Assembly: GCF_003060895.1 (NCBI RefSeq)
Contig: NZ_QAIH01000001.1
Coordinates: 1 to 35,306, forward strand
DNA length: 35,306 nt
Direction of reading: 5' to 3'
Source of the DNA: Acidovorax sp. HMWF029
Lineage (GTDB): Bacteria > Pseudomonadota > Gammaproteobacteria > Burkholderiales > Burkholderiaceae_C
Under the pieces are notes generated by a model. That model was not told where the DNA came from. It saw only the letters and a program-made list of their open reading frames with translations, and made no database searches. Position numbers and translations under genes: made by a program. This document shows, piece after piece, positions 18,341 to 25,599 of this stretch. Position 1 is the stretch's first letter. The number at the start of each line of letters is the position of its first letter.

Positions 18341-18952
18341 ATGAAACTCGTCATCCTGGACCGCGACGGCACACTCAACCCGTTGGGTGATGACTACATC
18401 ACCTCAGCCGATGAGTGGGTCGCCGTGCCCGGCGCGCTCGAAGCCATTGCGCGGCTCAACCACGCGGGCTGGCATGTAGTGGTGGCCACCAACCAGCCGG
18501 GGCTGGGGCGCGGGCTGTTTGACGTGGTGGCGCTCAACGCCATCCACGCCAAGATGCACCGGCAGGTGGCAGCCGTGGGCGGGCGCATTGACGCTGTTTT
18601 TTACTGTCCCCATGCGGCCGACGAGGAATGCGCCTGCCGCAAACCCGCCCCCGGCCTGTTGGAGCAGATCAGCGACCGCTACGGGGTGGAGCGCCACGAC
18701 GTGCAGGTGGTGGGCAGCTGCACCGCACACCTGCAGGCCGGTGCCGAGCTGGGTGCGCAACTGCATTTGGTGTGCACGGGGCAGTCGGCGCAGGTGCACC
18801 CGATGGGGCCGCTGCCTGCGGGGCTGCCACCGGGCCTGCGGGTGCATGCCAGCCTGGGCGATTTTGTGGATCAGCTGTTGCCTGCTGTGCCCGCCACGGC
18901 GCCCCCGCTGGCGGCCACGCCCTTGCCTACGGTGGGTGGGCTGGTCTCCTGA
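18341..18952 (+). CDS. gmhB: D-glycero-beta-D-manno-heptose-1,7-bisphosphate 7-phosphatase-like HAD protein, motif III/IV altered
   Basis: GmhB removes the 7-phosphate of heptose bisphosphate in ADP-heptose synthesis for LPS. The 203-residue protein has the HAD nucleophile motif DRDGT (D7, D9), the TNQPGLGRG loop, and the family's zinc loop C89-x-H91...C97-x-C99 followed by RKP. Where relatives have GDSxxDLQAG it reads GSCTAHLQAG (S126, H130), so both magnesium-side aspartates are missing. The reading frame is intact around this site. It may therefore be impaired or altered in function. It also has an unusual Pro/Ala-rich tail. It lies 49 bases after glyS, and a short repeat begins right at its stop. 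Confidence 0.82.
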   Translation: MKLVILDRDGTLNPLGDDYITSADEWVAVPGALEAIARLNHAGWHVVVATNQPGLGRGLFDVVALNAIHAKMHRQVAAVGGRIDAVFYCPHAADEECACRKPAPGLLEQISDRYGVERHDVQVVGSCTAHLQAGAELGAQLHLVCTGQSAQVHPMGPLPAGLPPGLRVHASLGDFVDQLLPAVPATAPPLAATPLPTVGGLVS

Positions 18953-18993
18953 TACTATCAATTCAATAGCTGTCAGCGCTTGATGGACAGGCG
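18953..18993 (+). repeat. Short dispersed repeat filling the gmhB-plsC gap
   Basis: It contains tactatcaattcaatagct, gtcagcgcttgatgg and acaggcg, matching the copy at 887-926. It starts at the first base after the gmhB stop and ends one base before the GTG that opens the plsC frame. Confidence 0.75.
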
Positions 18994-19017
18994 GTGGCGG
19001 CCAAAAAGAACATCAAA

Positions 19018-19803
19018 ATGGCCTTTCTGCGTTCTGTCATTCACCTTCTCTGGATGGGCATCACCGTGGTGCCTTATGCCCTGGCCATCATGCTGGGCAC
19101 GTTGTTGGGTGTGCGCGGCCTGCCGCTTTACCGCATAGCGCGGGCCTGGCTGTCGCTGTGCATCAGTGGTGCGCGGACCATCCTGGGCATCCGGGTGGAG
19201 ATCACGGGCATGGAGCATCTGCCCCAGGGCGAGAATGCGGGTGCGGTGCTGCTGGTCAAGCACCAGTCCACGTTCGAGACGTTTCTGATGCCGACGATCA
19301 TGCCGCACCCCCTGGCCTATGTGTTCAAGAAGGAGCTGCTCTACGTGCCCTTCTTCGGCTGGGCGATTGGTCGACTGGACATGATCCACATCGACCGCAG
19401 CCAGCGCACCCAGGCCTTCAACAAGGTGGTGCAACAGGGCAAGGACCTGCTGGCCAAGGGAATCTGGATCATCATGTTCCCCGAAGGCACACGCATTGCC
19501 CGAGGCCAGAAAGGCAACTACAAGACCGGCGGTACGCGCCTGGCGGTGGACACTGGCGCGCCTGTGGTGCCGATTGCGGTGACCTCGGCCAAGGTCTGGC
19601 CGCGCAAAGCTTTCGTCAAGCGGCCGGGCGTGGTGGAGGTGTCGATTGGCCAACCCATCTCCAGCGTGGGGCGCGAGCCCGACGAGTTGATGCGTGAGGT
19701 CGAAGCCTGGATCGAAGCCGAAATGCGCAGGCTGGACCCCGGTGCCTATCCGGCAGCCCCTGCAGCCCCAGCGGCCAACACGGCCGTCCAGAGCGGCAAG
19801 TAA
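19018..19803 (+). CDS. plsC: 1-Acyl-sn-glycerol-3-phosphate acyltransferase
   Basis: PlsC acylates lysophosphatidic acid to phosphatidic acid at the inner membrane. The 261-residue protein has an N-terminal hydrophobic region (about 6-35), the acyltransferase block KHQSTFETF, where the usual HX4D is HX4E (H82 onward), the region GRLDMIHIDRS, and the FPEGTR block (154-159). HX4E is, as I recall, common in this group. The alternative GTG at 18994 adds MAAKKNIK and would begin right after the repeat, so I prefer the ATG at 19018. The C-terminus is Ala/Pro-rich. The next gene starts 10 bases on. Confidence 0.92.
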   Translation: MAFLRSVIHLLWMGITVVPYALAIMLGTLLGVRGLPLYRIARAWLSLCISGARTILGIRVEITGMEHLPQGENAGAVLLVKHQSTFETFLMPTIMPHPLAYVFKKELLYVPFFGWAIGRLDMIHIDRSQRTQAFNKVVQQGKDLLAKGIWIIMFPEGTRIARGQKGNYKTGGTRLAVDTGAPVVPIAVTSAKVWPRKAFVKRPGVVEVSIGQPISSVGREPDELMREVEAWIEAEMRRLDPGAYPAAPAAPAANTAVQSGK

Positions 19804-19813
19804 GTCCACCGTG

Positions 19814-20785
19814 ATGCAGCGGCTTGTGCAACTGGCGCTGGACCTGTTCGATCCGACGCCTGTTGCGGCAGCACCTGCGGCAGTGGCCCCGCCTGCAGGG
19901 ATGCCAGATCTCAAGCAAAAAATGCCCTCTGCGCCTGATGGGCAAGCGCTGATAGCTCCTAAAACTATAGTAAACCGCCCCTCCATCCCGGCGTCCCCTG
20001 CGGTGCCGCTGCCCTCGCTGCTGTCCCCCGCCGAGTTTCGCCACCCAAAGGCCAGCCGCGAGCTGCTGCTGGGCGATGCCGTGGTGGCCTATGCGCTGCA
20101 GCGCGCGCGGCGGCGCAGCATCGGGTTCACTGTGGGGGCCGATGGGCTGTCAGTGCGCGCGCCGAGCTGGGTCACACTGGGCGCCGTGGATTCCGCGCTG
20201 CGTGAGAAGTCCGACTGGATCCTGCGCAAGCTGGGCGAAGCGCGCGAGCGCCAGCAGCGCATGGAGGGCGGCCGCATTGTCTGGGCCGACGGCGCCGTGT
20301 TGCCCTACCTGGGCGAGCCTTTGACCGTGGTGCTGGACCCGAGCCACGGGTTCGCAGGCAAGGGGGGGGCGCTGGTGGCGGCGGCAGGGCAAGGCGACAG
20401 CCTGCACATCGGCCTGCCCCGCAGTGCCAGCCCCACGCAGATCCGCGACGCCGTGCAAGCCTGGCTCATGCGCGACGCCCGCCGCCACTTCACAGAGCGG
20501 CTGGACCACTTTGCCCCGCTGCTGGGCGTGCGCTGGGCCAGCCTGCGCCTGTCCAGCGCCAACACCCGCTGGGGCAGCGCCAAGGCCGATGGCTCCATCC
20601 GCCTGAACTGGCGCCTGCTTCACTACCGCCCGGCCATCATCGACTACGTGGTGGCGCACGAATTGGCCCACCTGCGCGTGATGGACCACAGCCCGCGCTT
20701 CTGGGACACCGTGGCCACGGTGGTGCCCGATTACGCGCAGCTGCGCAGCCGCTTGCGCGACGACCCCGCCCCTTTGTGGGATTGA
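19814..20785 (+). CDS. YgjP-like (DUF45, M48-type) metallopeptidase
   Basis: The 323-residue protein ends in a SprT/YgjP-like zinc peptidase domain. The metal motif is HELAH (H282, E283, H286) with a likely third ligand H292 in MDHSPRFW, preceded by NTRWGSAKADGSIRLNWRL, typical of the family. Residues 1 to about 75 are a low-complexity Ala/Pro linker. Within it, bases 19944-19970 match the short dispersed repeat in reverse orientation and encode part of QALIAPKTIVN. The substrate is unknown. I start at the ATG at 19814, 10 bases after plsC; a GTG directly upstream is equally possible. The gene is probably co-transcribed with plsC and the rhodanese. Confidence 0.85.
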   Translation: MQRLVQLALDLFDPTPVAAAPAAVAPPAGMPDLKQKMPSAPDGQALIAPKTIVNRPSIPASPAVPLPSLLSPAEFRHPKASRELLLGDAVVAYALQRARRRSIGFTVGADGLSVRAPSWVTLGAVDSALREKSDWILRKLGEARERQQRMEGGRIVWADGAVLPYLGEPLTVVLDPSHGFAGKGGALVAAAGQGDSLHIGLPRSASPTQIRDAVQAWLMRDARRHFTERLDHFAPLLGVRWASLRLSSANTRWGSAKADGSIRLNWRLLHYRPAIIDYVVAHELAHLRVMDHSPRFWDTVATVVPDYAQLRSRLRDDPAPLWD

Positions 20786-20801
20786 AAAAAGGACTCTGAC
20801 G

Positions 20802-21218
20802 ATGACCGAACCAACGATTTCCCCGGCCGAAGGCTATGCAGGTGACATCACTCCTCAGCTGGCCTGGCAATGGGTACAAGCCGACCAGGCCGTGCTGGTG
20901 GATGTGCGCAGCGATGCCGAGCGCGAGTGGGTAGGCCAGGTGCCCGCCGCCGCCGCCGTGGCCTGGAAGCAGTGGCCCGGCATGGCGATGAATGCGGACT
21001 TTGACGCGCAAATGCGCGCCGCCGTGCCTGCCGGAACGCCCGCCGTGCTGCTGTGTCGCAGCGGTGTGCGATCCATCGCCGCCGCGCGCCGTGCCACCGA
21101 GCTGGGCATCACCGCGTACAACATCCTCGAAGGCTTTGAGGGTGATGCCGATGCGCAAGGCCAGCGGGGCAAGCGCGGGGGCTGGCGCTTTCACGGCCTG
21201 CCGTGGAAACAGGGGTGA
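20802..21218 (+). CDS. Rhodanese-domain sulfurtransferase
   Basis: This single-domain rhodanese has 138 residues. The substrate loop is CRSGVRS with the catalytic cysteine C85, preceded by VLVDVRSDAEREWVG and followed by ITAYNILEGFEGD. Such proteins carry persulfide sulfur, but the acceptor is unknown. AAAAAAGGA lies just before the ATG. It is the last gene of the run that starts at plsC, with a hairpin right after its stop. Confidence 0.92.
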   Translation: MTEPTISPAEGYAGDITPQLAWQWVQADQAVLVDVRSDAEREWVGQVPAAAAVAWKQWPGMAMNADFDAQMRAAVPAGTPAVLLCRSGVRSIAAARRATELGITAYNILEGFEGDADAQGQRGKRGGWRFHGLPWKQG

Positions 21219-21220
21219 CG

Positions 21221-21274
21221 CTCATAAAAAAATAGCTGCCAGCGCTTGCTCATCAAGCGGTAGCAGCTACTTTT
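21221..21274. terminator. Repeat-derived hairpin, possible bidirectional terminator
   Basis: aatagctgccagcgcttg (21231-21248) pairs, with few mismatches, with caagcggtagcagctactt (from 21254) around a ctcat loop. An A-run lies on the left and a T-run (21271-21274) on the right, so it could end both the rhodanese transcript and the convergent kbp transcript. It is a copy of the short dispersed repeat with its mirror half. Confidence 0.6.
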
Positions 21275-21299
21275 CCTTGAATTCGCGGGAGCCACGGGC

Positions 21300-21422
21300 T
21301 GTGCGCGGACCCCGGGGCGTCACATCCACCCCCGCCCCCGCCAGTGCACCCGTGGAACCGGCTTTGCCGGGCCACTGGGTGCGTCCCCCTGGGGGGAAGG
21401 CGACGCAGGCGACTCAGGGGGG
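21300..21422 (-). repeat. GC-rich stop-adjacent repeat after kbp
   Basis: On the minus strand it starts at the kbp stop as TAACCCCCCTGAG, then tcgcc...cgccttcccccc and ggacgcacccagtggccc. It is of the same type as 14743-14860 and 22920-23055. Confidence 0.55.
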
Positions 21423-21908
21423 TTACCTCAGTGCAGGGATGCGCAGCTTCTGGCCGGGGTAGATCTTGTCGGGGTGGCTCAGCATGGGCTTGTTGGCCTC
21501 GAAGATCACGGGGTACTTGTTGGCGTCGCCGTAGAACTTCTTGGCAATGGCGCTCAGAGTGTCGCCGCGCACCACGTCGTGGTACTGGGCTTCGGGCTCG
21601 GGGTTGGTGACCTCCATCAGGTTCTCGACGCTGGTCACCCCGGCCACGTTGCCACAGCACAGCGTGATTTTTTCCTTGGCGGCTTGCGTGGGGGCTGTGC
21701 CCTCTACCGTGACCTTGCCTTCGGGACCTGCGAAGGCCACCTGCACATTGCTGGCACCCAGGTTCTGGGCAGCGATGTAGGTCTCGATGGCCTTGCTCGC
21801 CTTGGCGTTGAGTTCATCCTGGCTGGGGGCTGCTGCCGTGGCGGCCTGTGCTTCCTTGCCGCCGAACAGCTTTTCGCCAGCTTCCTTGATGAAACTGAAA
21901 AGACCCAT
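21423..21908 (-). CDS. kbp: Kbp/YgaU-like BON-LysM protein
   Basis: The 161-residue cytoplasmic protein begins [16 protein letters not shown], has a BON domain (about 30-95) and a C-terminal LysM domain (about 108-157, [32 protein letters not shown]). The E. coli homologue Kbp (YgaU) is a potassium-binding protein. There is no signal peptide, as in that protein. A Cys-Cys pair in the BON domain (TLCCGNV) is unusual. AGGAGG precedes the ATG at 21908; the much longer frame upstream overlaps coaX and is rejected. It is divergent from coaX. Confidence 0.92.
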   Translation of the reverse strand: MGLFSFIKEAGEKLFGGKEAQAATAAAPSQDELNAKASKAIETYIAAQNLGASNVQVAFAGPEGKVTVEGTAPTQAAKEKITLCCGNVAGVTSVENLMEVTNPEPEAQYHDVVRGDTLSAIAKKFYGDANKYPVIFEANKPMLSHPDKIYPGQKLRIPALR

Positions 21909-21968
21909 GTCGAACCTCCTAATGTTGCAAAAACAGGAAGGACCACTGTAGCGGCAACGGGTGGCGAC

Positions 21969-21996
21969 ATCGTGTCGGACAGGGGCGCGACACGAT
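21969..21996. promoter_or_regulatory. 9-bp perfect inverted repeat between kbp and coaX
   Basis: atcgtgtcg (21969-21977), ten bases, cgacacgat (21988-21996), then TTTT. It is about 60 bases from the kbp start and 92 from the coaX start. It could be an operator for the divergent pair or a short terminator on the plus strand; the sequence does not decide. Confidence 0.4.
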
Positions 21997-22088
21997 TTTT
22001 CACAATTTGTGGGCAGCGAGACGCAAGGCCGCCGTTGGCTGTCGCCCTCGGGCAAGGGCGCATCGCAAAACTCGGGATAATCCGCCGC

Positions 22089-22856
22089 ATGACTTTTCTG
22101 GCCATCGACGTCGGTAACACCCGTCTCAAATGGGCGTTGTACGACGCTCCCCGCCCCGGGGCTGCGCTGATGGCGCATGGCGCCGAGTTCCTGGACCACA
22201 TCGACCGCCTGGCCGAAGGCAGTTGGGCGTCGCTGCCGCATCCCACGCGCATGCTGGGCTGTGTGGTGGCGGGCGATGCCGTCAAGCGCCGGGTGCAGGA
22301 GCAAATGGAACTGTGGGACGTGGCGCCTTCCTGGGTTGTGTCATCCGCGCAGGAGGCGGGTCTCACCAACGGCTACGACCACCCCTCACGCCTGGGCTCG
22401 GACCGCTGGGTGGCCATGATCGGCGCGCGCCACCATGTGCTGGCCCAAGGCCCCGCGCGGCCGCTGATCGTGGTGATGGTGGGCACAGCCGTCACGGTGG
22501 AATGCATTGACGCCGAAGGCCGCTTCATGGGGGGGCTGATCCTGCCCGGTCACGGCATCATGCTGCGTGCTCTGGAGACTGGCACCGCGGGCCTGCATGT
22601 GCCCACGGGCGAGGTGCGGCTGTTCCCCACCAACACCAGCGACGCGCTGACCAGCGGCGGCACCTACGCCATTGCCGGCGCGGTGGAGCGCATGTACCAG
22701 CACCTGCTGCAACACTGCGGCCAGGAGCCCGCGTGCATCATGACCGGCGGCGCAGGCTGGAAGATGGCACCCAGCATGACGCGGCCGTTCGAGCTGGTGG
22801 ACAACCTGATTTTTGATGGGCTGCTGGAGATTGCCGCGCGGCGGTTTGGGGGTTGA
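22089..22856 (+). CDS. coaX: Type III pantothenate kinase
   Basis: CoaX phosphorylates pantothenate, the first step of coenzyme A synthesis, and is not feedback-inhibited by CoA. The 255-residue ASKHA-fold protein begins [17 protein letters not shown] (D7) and has [15 protein letters not shown] and GGLILPG, all family blocks. The ATG at 22089 is chosen over the long upstream frame, which only overlaps kbp. birA, which precedes coaX in many relatives, is absent here. Confidence 0.95.
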   Translation: MTFLAIDVGNTRLKWALYDAPRPGAALMAHGAEFLDHIDRLAEGSWASLPHPTRMLGCVVAGDAVKRRVQEQMELWDVAPSWVVSSAQEAGLTNGYDHPSRLGSDRWVAMIGARHHVLAQGPARPLIVVMVGTAVTVECIDAEGRFMGGLILPGHGIMLRALETGTAGLHVPTGEVRLFPTNTSDALTSGGTYAIAGAVERMYQHLLQHCGQEPACIMTGGAGWKMAPSMTRPFELVDNLIFDGLLEIAARRFGG

Positions 22857-23052
22857 CGACGCAAGTCCGTGCCGACGCTGTGACTGCTGCTGAGCCAGCG
22901 GCTGTCCTGGGCGCTGCTTGAGAAACCGGCGTGGCCCGAGCCAGTGCCACTGCGCAAGGGCCGCGGCTCCAAGCCTGCTCGCGCAGGCTTGGACGGTCCC
23001 GCAGAGCTGCCGCCTCCGGCGGCAGCACCGAGGCGCAAAGAGCCTCAGGGGG
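22857..23052. repeat. Stop-adjacent repeat remnant with two perfect hairpins
   Basis: tccaagcctg (22968-22977) pairs with caggcttgga (22984-22993), and ctgccgcc (23007-23014) pairs with ggcggcag (23018-23025). On the minus strand the region begins TAACCCCCTGAGG at the stop of the TPR gene. No gene is seen between coaX and that stop. Confidence 0.6.
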
Positions 23053-23826
23053 TTACTCTTCTAGTTCACTCCGCGCCATTTCCACGTCCAGCCGCTCCAT
23101 GGCGTCCATGGGTTCGGCGGCGGCGGCTTTTTCGTACAGCGCGGTGGCTTCCTTCATCTTCTTGTCGCCCTCCAGCATCACCAGTGCGTTGGCGTATTCG
23201 ATCATGGCAATGGCTGAGCCCGGGTTGAGCTTGAGCGCCTCCTGGAACAGCTTGAGGCCCGCATCCTTCTTGGCGCCATAGGTCATGCCGCCAATCAGCG
23301 AACCCACCTTGTCGATCACCTCGGCATGGAAGGCGCCCAGCGCGATGCGCGCATCCGCATGCTTGGGTGAAAGCGCAATGGCCTTCTCCAGAGACTCCTT
23401 CACCTTGCCACCCAGCCCTTGCGCCAGCGCCTTGGCCACACTGATGCCCTGGCTGTAGCGGCCCAGCGCGTAAGCATGCCAGTACCAGGCGTTGGCGTTG
23501 CTGGGGTCTTCGCCCGCCTGTGCCTCGGCGCGCTCGGCGACCTGGGTGAACAGGTCCAGCCGTGTTTTTTCCTTGGGCTCCAGGTAGTTGGCGTAGATGG
23601 ACGTGGCCTTGTTGGCCACGGTGATGCCCGCGCCGCCGGCGGCCAGACCTGCGGCGGCGGCTTTTTCAAAGTCACCGTTGTGGAACAGCGCCCAGGCTTG
23701 CAGCACTGCGGCGTCTTTGGGGCAGGGTTCGGCATCGCCGCCATGCAGCCGGGCCCAGTGCTTCTTGACGCTTGCGGCGTCAAAGCTGTAGTCGCCCGCG
23801 TGAGGGAAGGGGGTCCATTTGGCCAT
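23053..23826 (-). CDS. TPR-repeat protein of unknown function
   Basis: The 257-residue protein is built from helical repeats. The clearest TPR-like units are near residues 45-65 (AVLQAWALFHNGDFEKAAAA) and in the C-terminal half (GKVKESLEKAIALSPKHADA..., GLKLFQEALKLNPGSAIAMI..., EATALYEKAAAAEPMDA). It has no signal peptide or membrane segment. I start at the ATG at 23826, with GGAGA upstream; the frame extends further but into sequence overlapping tetR. It lies 52 bases after the TetR gene and is probably in the same transcript. No function can be named. Confidence 0.85.
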   Translation of the reverse strand: MAKWTPFPHAGDYSFDAASVKKHWARLHGGDAEPCPKDAAVLQAWALFHNGDFEKAAAAGLAAGGAGITVANKATSIYANYLEPKEKTRLDLFTQVAERAEAQAGEDPSNANAWYWHAYALGRYSQGISVAKALAQGLGGKVKESLEKAIALSPKHADARIALGAFHAEVIDKVGSLIGGMTYGAKKDAGLKLFQEALKLNPGSAIAMIEYANALVMLEGDKKMKEATALYEKAAAAEPMDAMERLDVEMARSELEE

Positions 23827-23878
23827 GGTGTGTCTCCGGAGGTTCTTGTTGGTGGATGTCGGTGGCGGGTGGGCGGTA

Positions 23879-24541
23879 TCAGCCTTGCGCTGCTGCATAG
23901 GCGCCGACCAGCTGCAGCAGGTGTGCCCGCTGGCTACTTTCAAGGTAGGGCATGAGCAGGTTGAGCACATGGTGAGCGCCACGCAGCAGGGCCGCCTGGG
24001 CGCTTTCTGGCTCCAGCGCACGGCGCGGGTCGCGCACGTACTCAAAGCTGAGCCAGTAGGTCAGTACCACCACCATGCTGGTGGCGGTGGCCTCCAGCTC
24101 GCGGGAGTCGATGTGCAGGGCTTCCGCGCGGCCCATGCCATCGAGCATGGCGCGCACGGCGCGGGTCTTGTTCTTGAGGATGGCCTGAAAGTGGGTCTCC
24201 AGGCGCCGGTTCTTGGACAGCAGGTCGTTGAGGTCGCGGTACAAAAAACGGTACTGCCAAATCAGCTCGAACTGCGTGTGCATGAAGAACCAGGCGTCTT
24301 CCACGTTGCGCACGCCATCGGCAGCGGCAAGCAGCTCCGTGAGCGAGCGCTCGTAGCGATCGAACAGCGCGTTGATCAGCTCGTCCTTGGCAGGGTAGTG
24401 GTAGTAAAGGTTGCCGGGGCTGATGCGCAGCTCGGCCGAGATCAGGGTGGTGGAGACGTTGGGTTCGCCGAACCGGTTGAACAGGTCCAGCGTGACTTCC
24501 AGGATGCGTTCTGCGGTGCGGCGTGGCGCTTTCTTCACCAT
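23879..24541 (-). CDS. TetR-family transcriptional regulator
   Basis: The 220-residue protein has an N-terminal TetR helix-turn-helix (AERILEVTLDLFNRFGEPNVSTTLIS, then ISPGNLYYHYPAKDELINALFD) and an all-helical ligand domain. It lies between the TPR protein and the phasin, so a role in storage-lipid or fatty acid control is plausible but unproven. The 28-bp palindrome before the lipase is of the type TetR proteins bind, although no similar site is seen next to this gene. Confidence 0.92.
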   Translation of the reverse strand: MVKKAPRRTAERILEVTLDLFNRFGEPNVSTTLISAELRISPGNLYYHYPAKDELINALFDRYERSLTELLAAADGVRNVEDAWFFMHTQFELIWQYRFLYRDLNDLLSKNRRLETHFQAILKNKTRAVRAMLDGMGRAEALHIDSRELEATATSMVVVLTYWLSFEYVRDPRRALEPESAQAALLRGAHHVLNLLMPYLESSQRAHLLQLVGAYAAAQG

Positions 24542-24696
24542 GTGTGCAGGCCCTTCGCGTCGTTGTGCTTCGTTGTTTCGGTGTCTCTGATGCCTACTCT
24601 AACCCACGCAGTCATGCTGCGGTGCGACATGCCGTCTTGTGGCAAACCCATGCTGCAATTGCTTTTAACGCACTTCACGGGTTTCACCAAAAAAAG

Positions 24697-24734
24697 AAAA
24701 GCGGCCAGCGCGTTGTTGCACGTGGGCCGCTTTT
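24697..24734 (-). terminator. Rho-independent terminator after the phasin gene
   Basis: AAAAGCGGCC (24697-24706) pairs perfectly with GGCCGCTTTT (24725-24734). Read on the minus strand, the stem is followed by CTTTTTTT. A second small stem, agcgggc...gcccgct, lies at 24735-24756. Confidence 0.8.
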
Positions 24735-24777
24735 AGCGGGCGGTCTGCTGCCCGCTCGCGCCAGTAGGGGTGAACGA

Positions 24778-25371
24778 TCAGTTGACCGATGGGGTGCCTG
24801 CGCCTGTTTCGGCTGCGGCACGGGCTGCTGGCTTCTTGGCCGCAGCCTTCTTTGCAGGGGCCTTGGCTGCTGGCTTGGCGACTGCCTTGGCAGGAGCTGC
24901 CTTCTTGGCTGCGGCTTTCTTTGCTGGGGCCTTGGCTGCTGGCTTCGTTGCGGCCTTGGCGGGGGCCGCCTTGCTGCTTTTGGCAAGTGCGTCCACGCGG
25001 GCGCTCAGTGCCTCCAGGTCGCGGGCCGAAGGCACGCCCAGCTTGGCCAGAGCCTTGGCCACGCGGTCTTCAAATATGGTTTCGAGCTTGTCCCACTGGC
25101 CCTGGGCCTTGGAGCCGATGTCGCTGGCCATGGTGGTTACGCGGCTGGTGGCTTCGGTGATTTTTTCCTCAGCCACCGCCTGGGTCTTGCGCTGGATGGT
25201 CAGGCCTTCCTTGACCAGGGCTTCAAACACCTTGCCACCTTCTTCTTGCGCCTTGGAGAAAGCGCCCAGGCCCGCCAGCCAGATCTGCTGTGCGGAGTCC
25301 TTGACGGTGCTGGACAGTTGGGCGTTGCTCTTTTTCTTGTCAGCGCTGAGTTTCTGCAGTTTCTTGACCAT
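24778..25371 (-). CDS. Phasin-family polyhydroxyalkanoate granule protein with histone-like tail
   Basis: Residues 1 to about 135 form a phasin-type helical domain (SSTVKDSAQQIWLAGLGAF, then a long amphipathic region). The last 60 residues are Lys/Ala/Pro-rich, like PhaF and histone H1. The tail contains a 23-residue unit, AAPAKA..KPAAKAPAKKAA, twice in tandem. Known PhaF-type proteins bind PHA granules through the phasin domain and DNA through this tail, which helps granules segregate. The start is the ATG at 25371, with GGAGG upstream; total length is 197. It is divergent from the acyl reductase gene. No phaC is in the window. Confidence 0.9.
   Translation of the reverse strand: MVKKLQKLSADKKKSNAQLSSTVKDSAQQIWLAGLGAFSKAQEEGGKVFEALVKEGLTIQRKTQAVAEEKITEATSRVTTMASDIGSKAQGQWDKLETIFEDRVAKALAKLGVPSARDLEALSARVDALAKSSKAAPAKAATKPAAKAPAKKAAAKKAAPAKAVAKPAAKAPAKKAAAKKPAARAAAETGAGTPSVN
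24832..24969 (-). repeat. Two tandem 69-bp repeats in the phasin tail
   Basis: Bases 24832-24900 and 24901-24969 are two in-frame copies (23 codons each), both starting cttcttgg on the plus strand. They differ mainly at third positions and in a three-residue patch (ATK against VAK). Confidence 0.85.
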
Positions 25372-25406
25372 AAGGCCTCCGTGGTGCGGTTGGTTGGGGT
25401 TGCCGG

Positions 25407-25418
25407 GGCAATATTGCC
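25407..25418. promoter_or_regulatory. 12-bp perfect palindrome before the phasin gene
   Basis: GGCAATATTGCC lies 36-47 bases upstream of the phasin ATG. It could be an operator for a PHA-responsive repressor such as PhaR, but I cannot confirm its consensus. cgcacggtgcg (25444-25454) is a second short dyad nearby. Confidence 0.3.
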
Positions 25419-25599
25419 TTCGACGCATGGCCGCACTGTACGCCGCACGGTGCGCAAGGTGTAGGCGCGCGCTCCTAAAAATATAGAGCGTGTCATCTAG
25501 CGTGCGCTGTCGCTGGCCACCTAGCATCGGCGCGGGTTTCTGCTGAATCGGGGGGCGCAGGCCTTGGGCAAGAATGAAGTTCTCTCAGAGGAGTTTTCC

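Noticed and set aside
16315-18378. 687-residue minus-strand frame opposite glyS
   Set aside because: It is a shadow of glyS with His/Gln/Val-rich composition and no domain.
21423-22304. Long form of kbp from 22304
   Set aside because: It would overlap coaX and its promoter; the ATG at 21908 has an ideal RBS.
24832-24969. Possible CRISPR-like array
   Set aside because: There are only two direct repeats with no spacers, fully explained by the coding tandem repeat.
24684-24986. Pro/Arg/Gln-rich minus-strand frame
   Set aside because: It is a frame-shifted reading of the phasin's repetitive tail.
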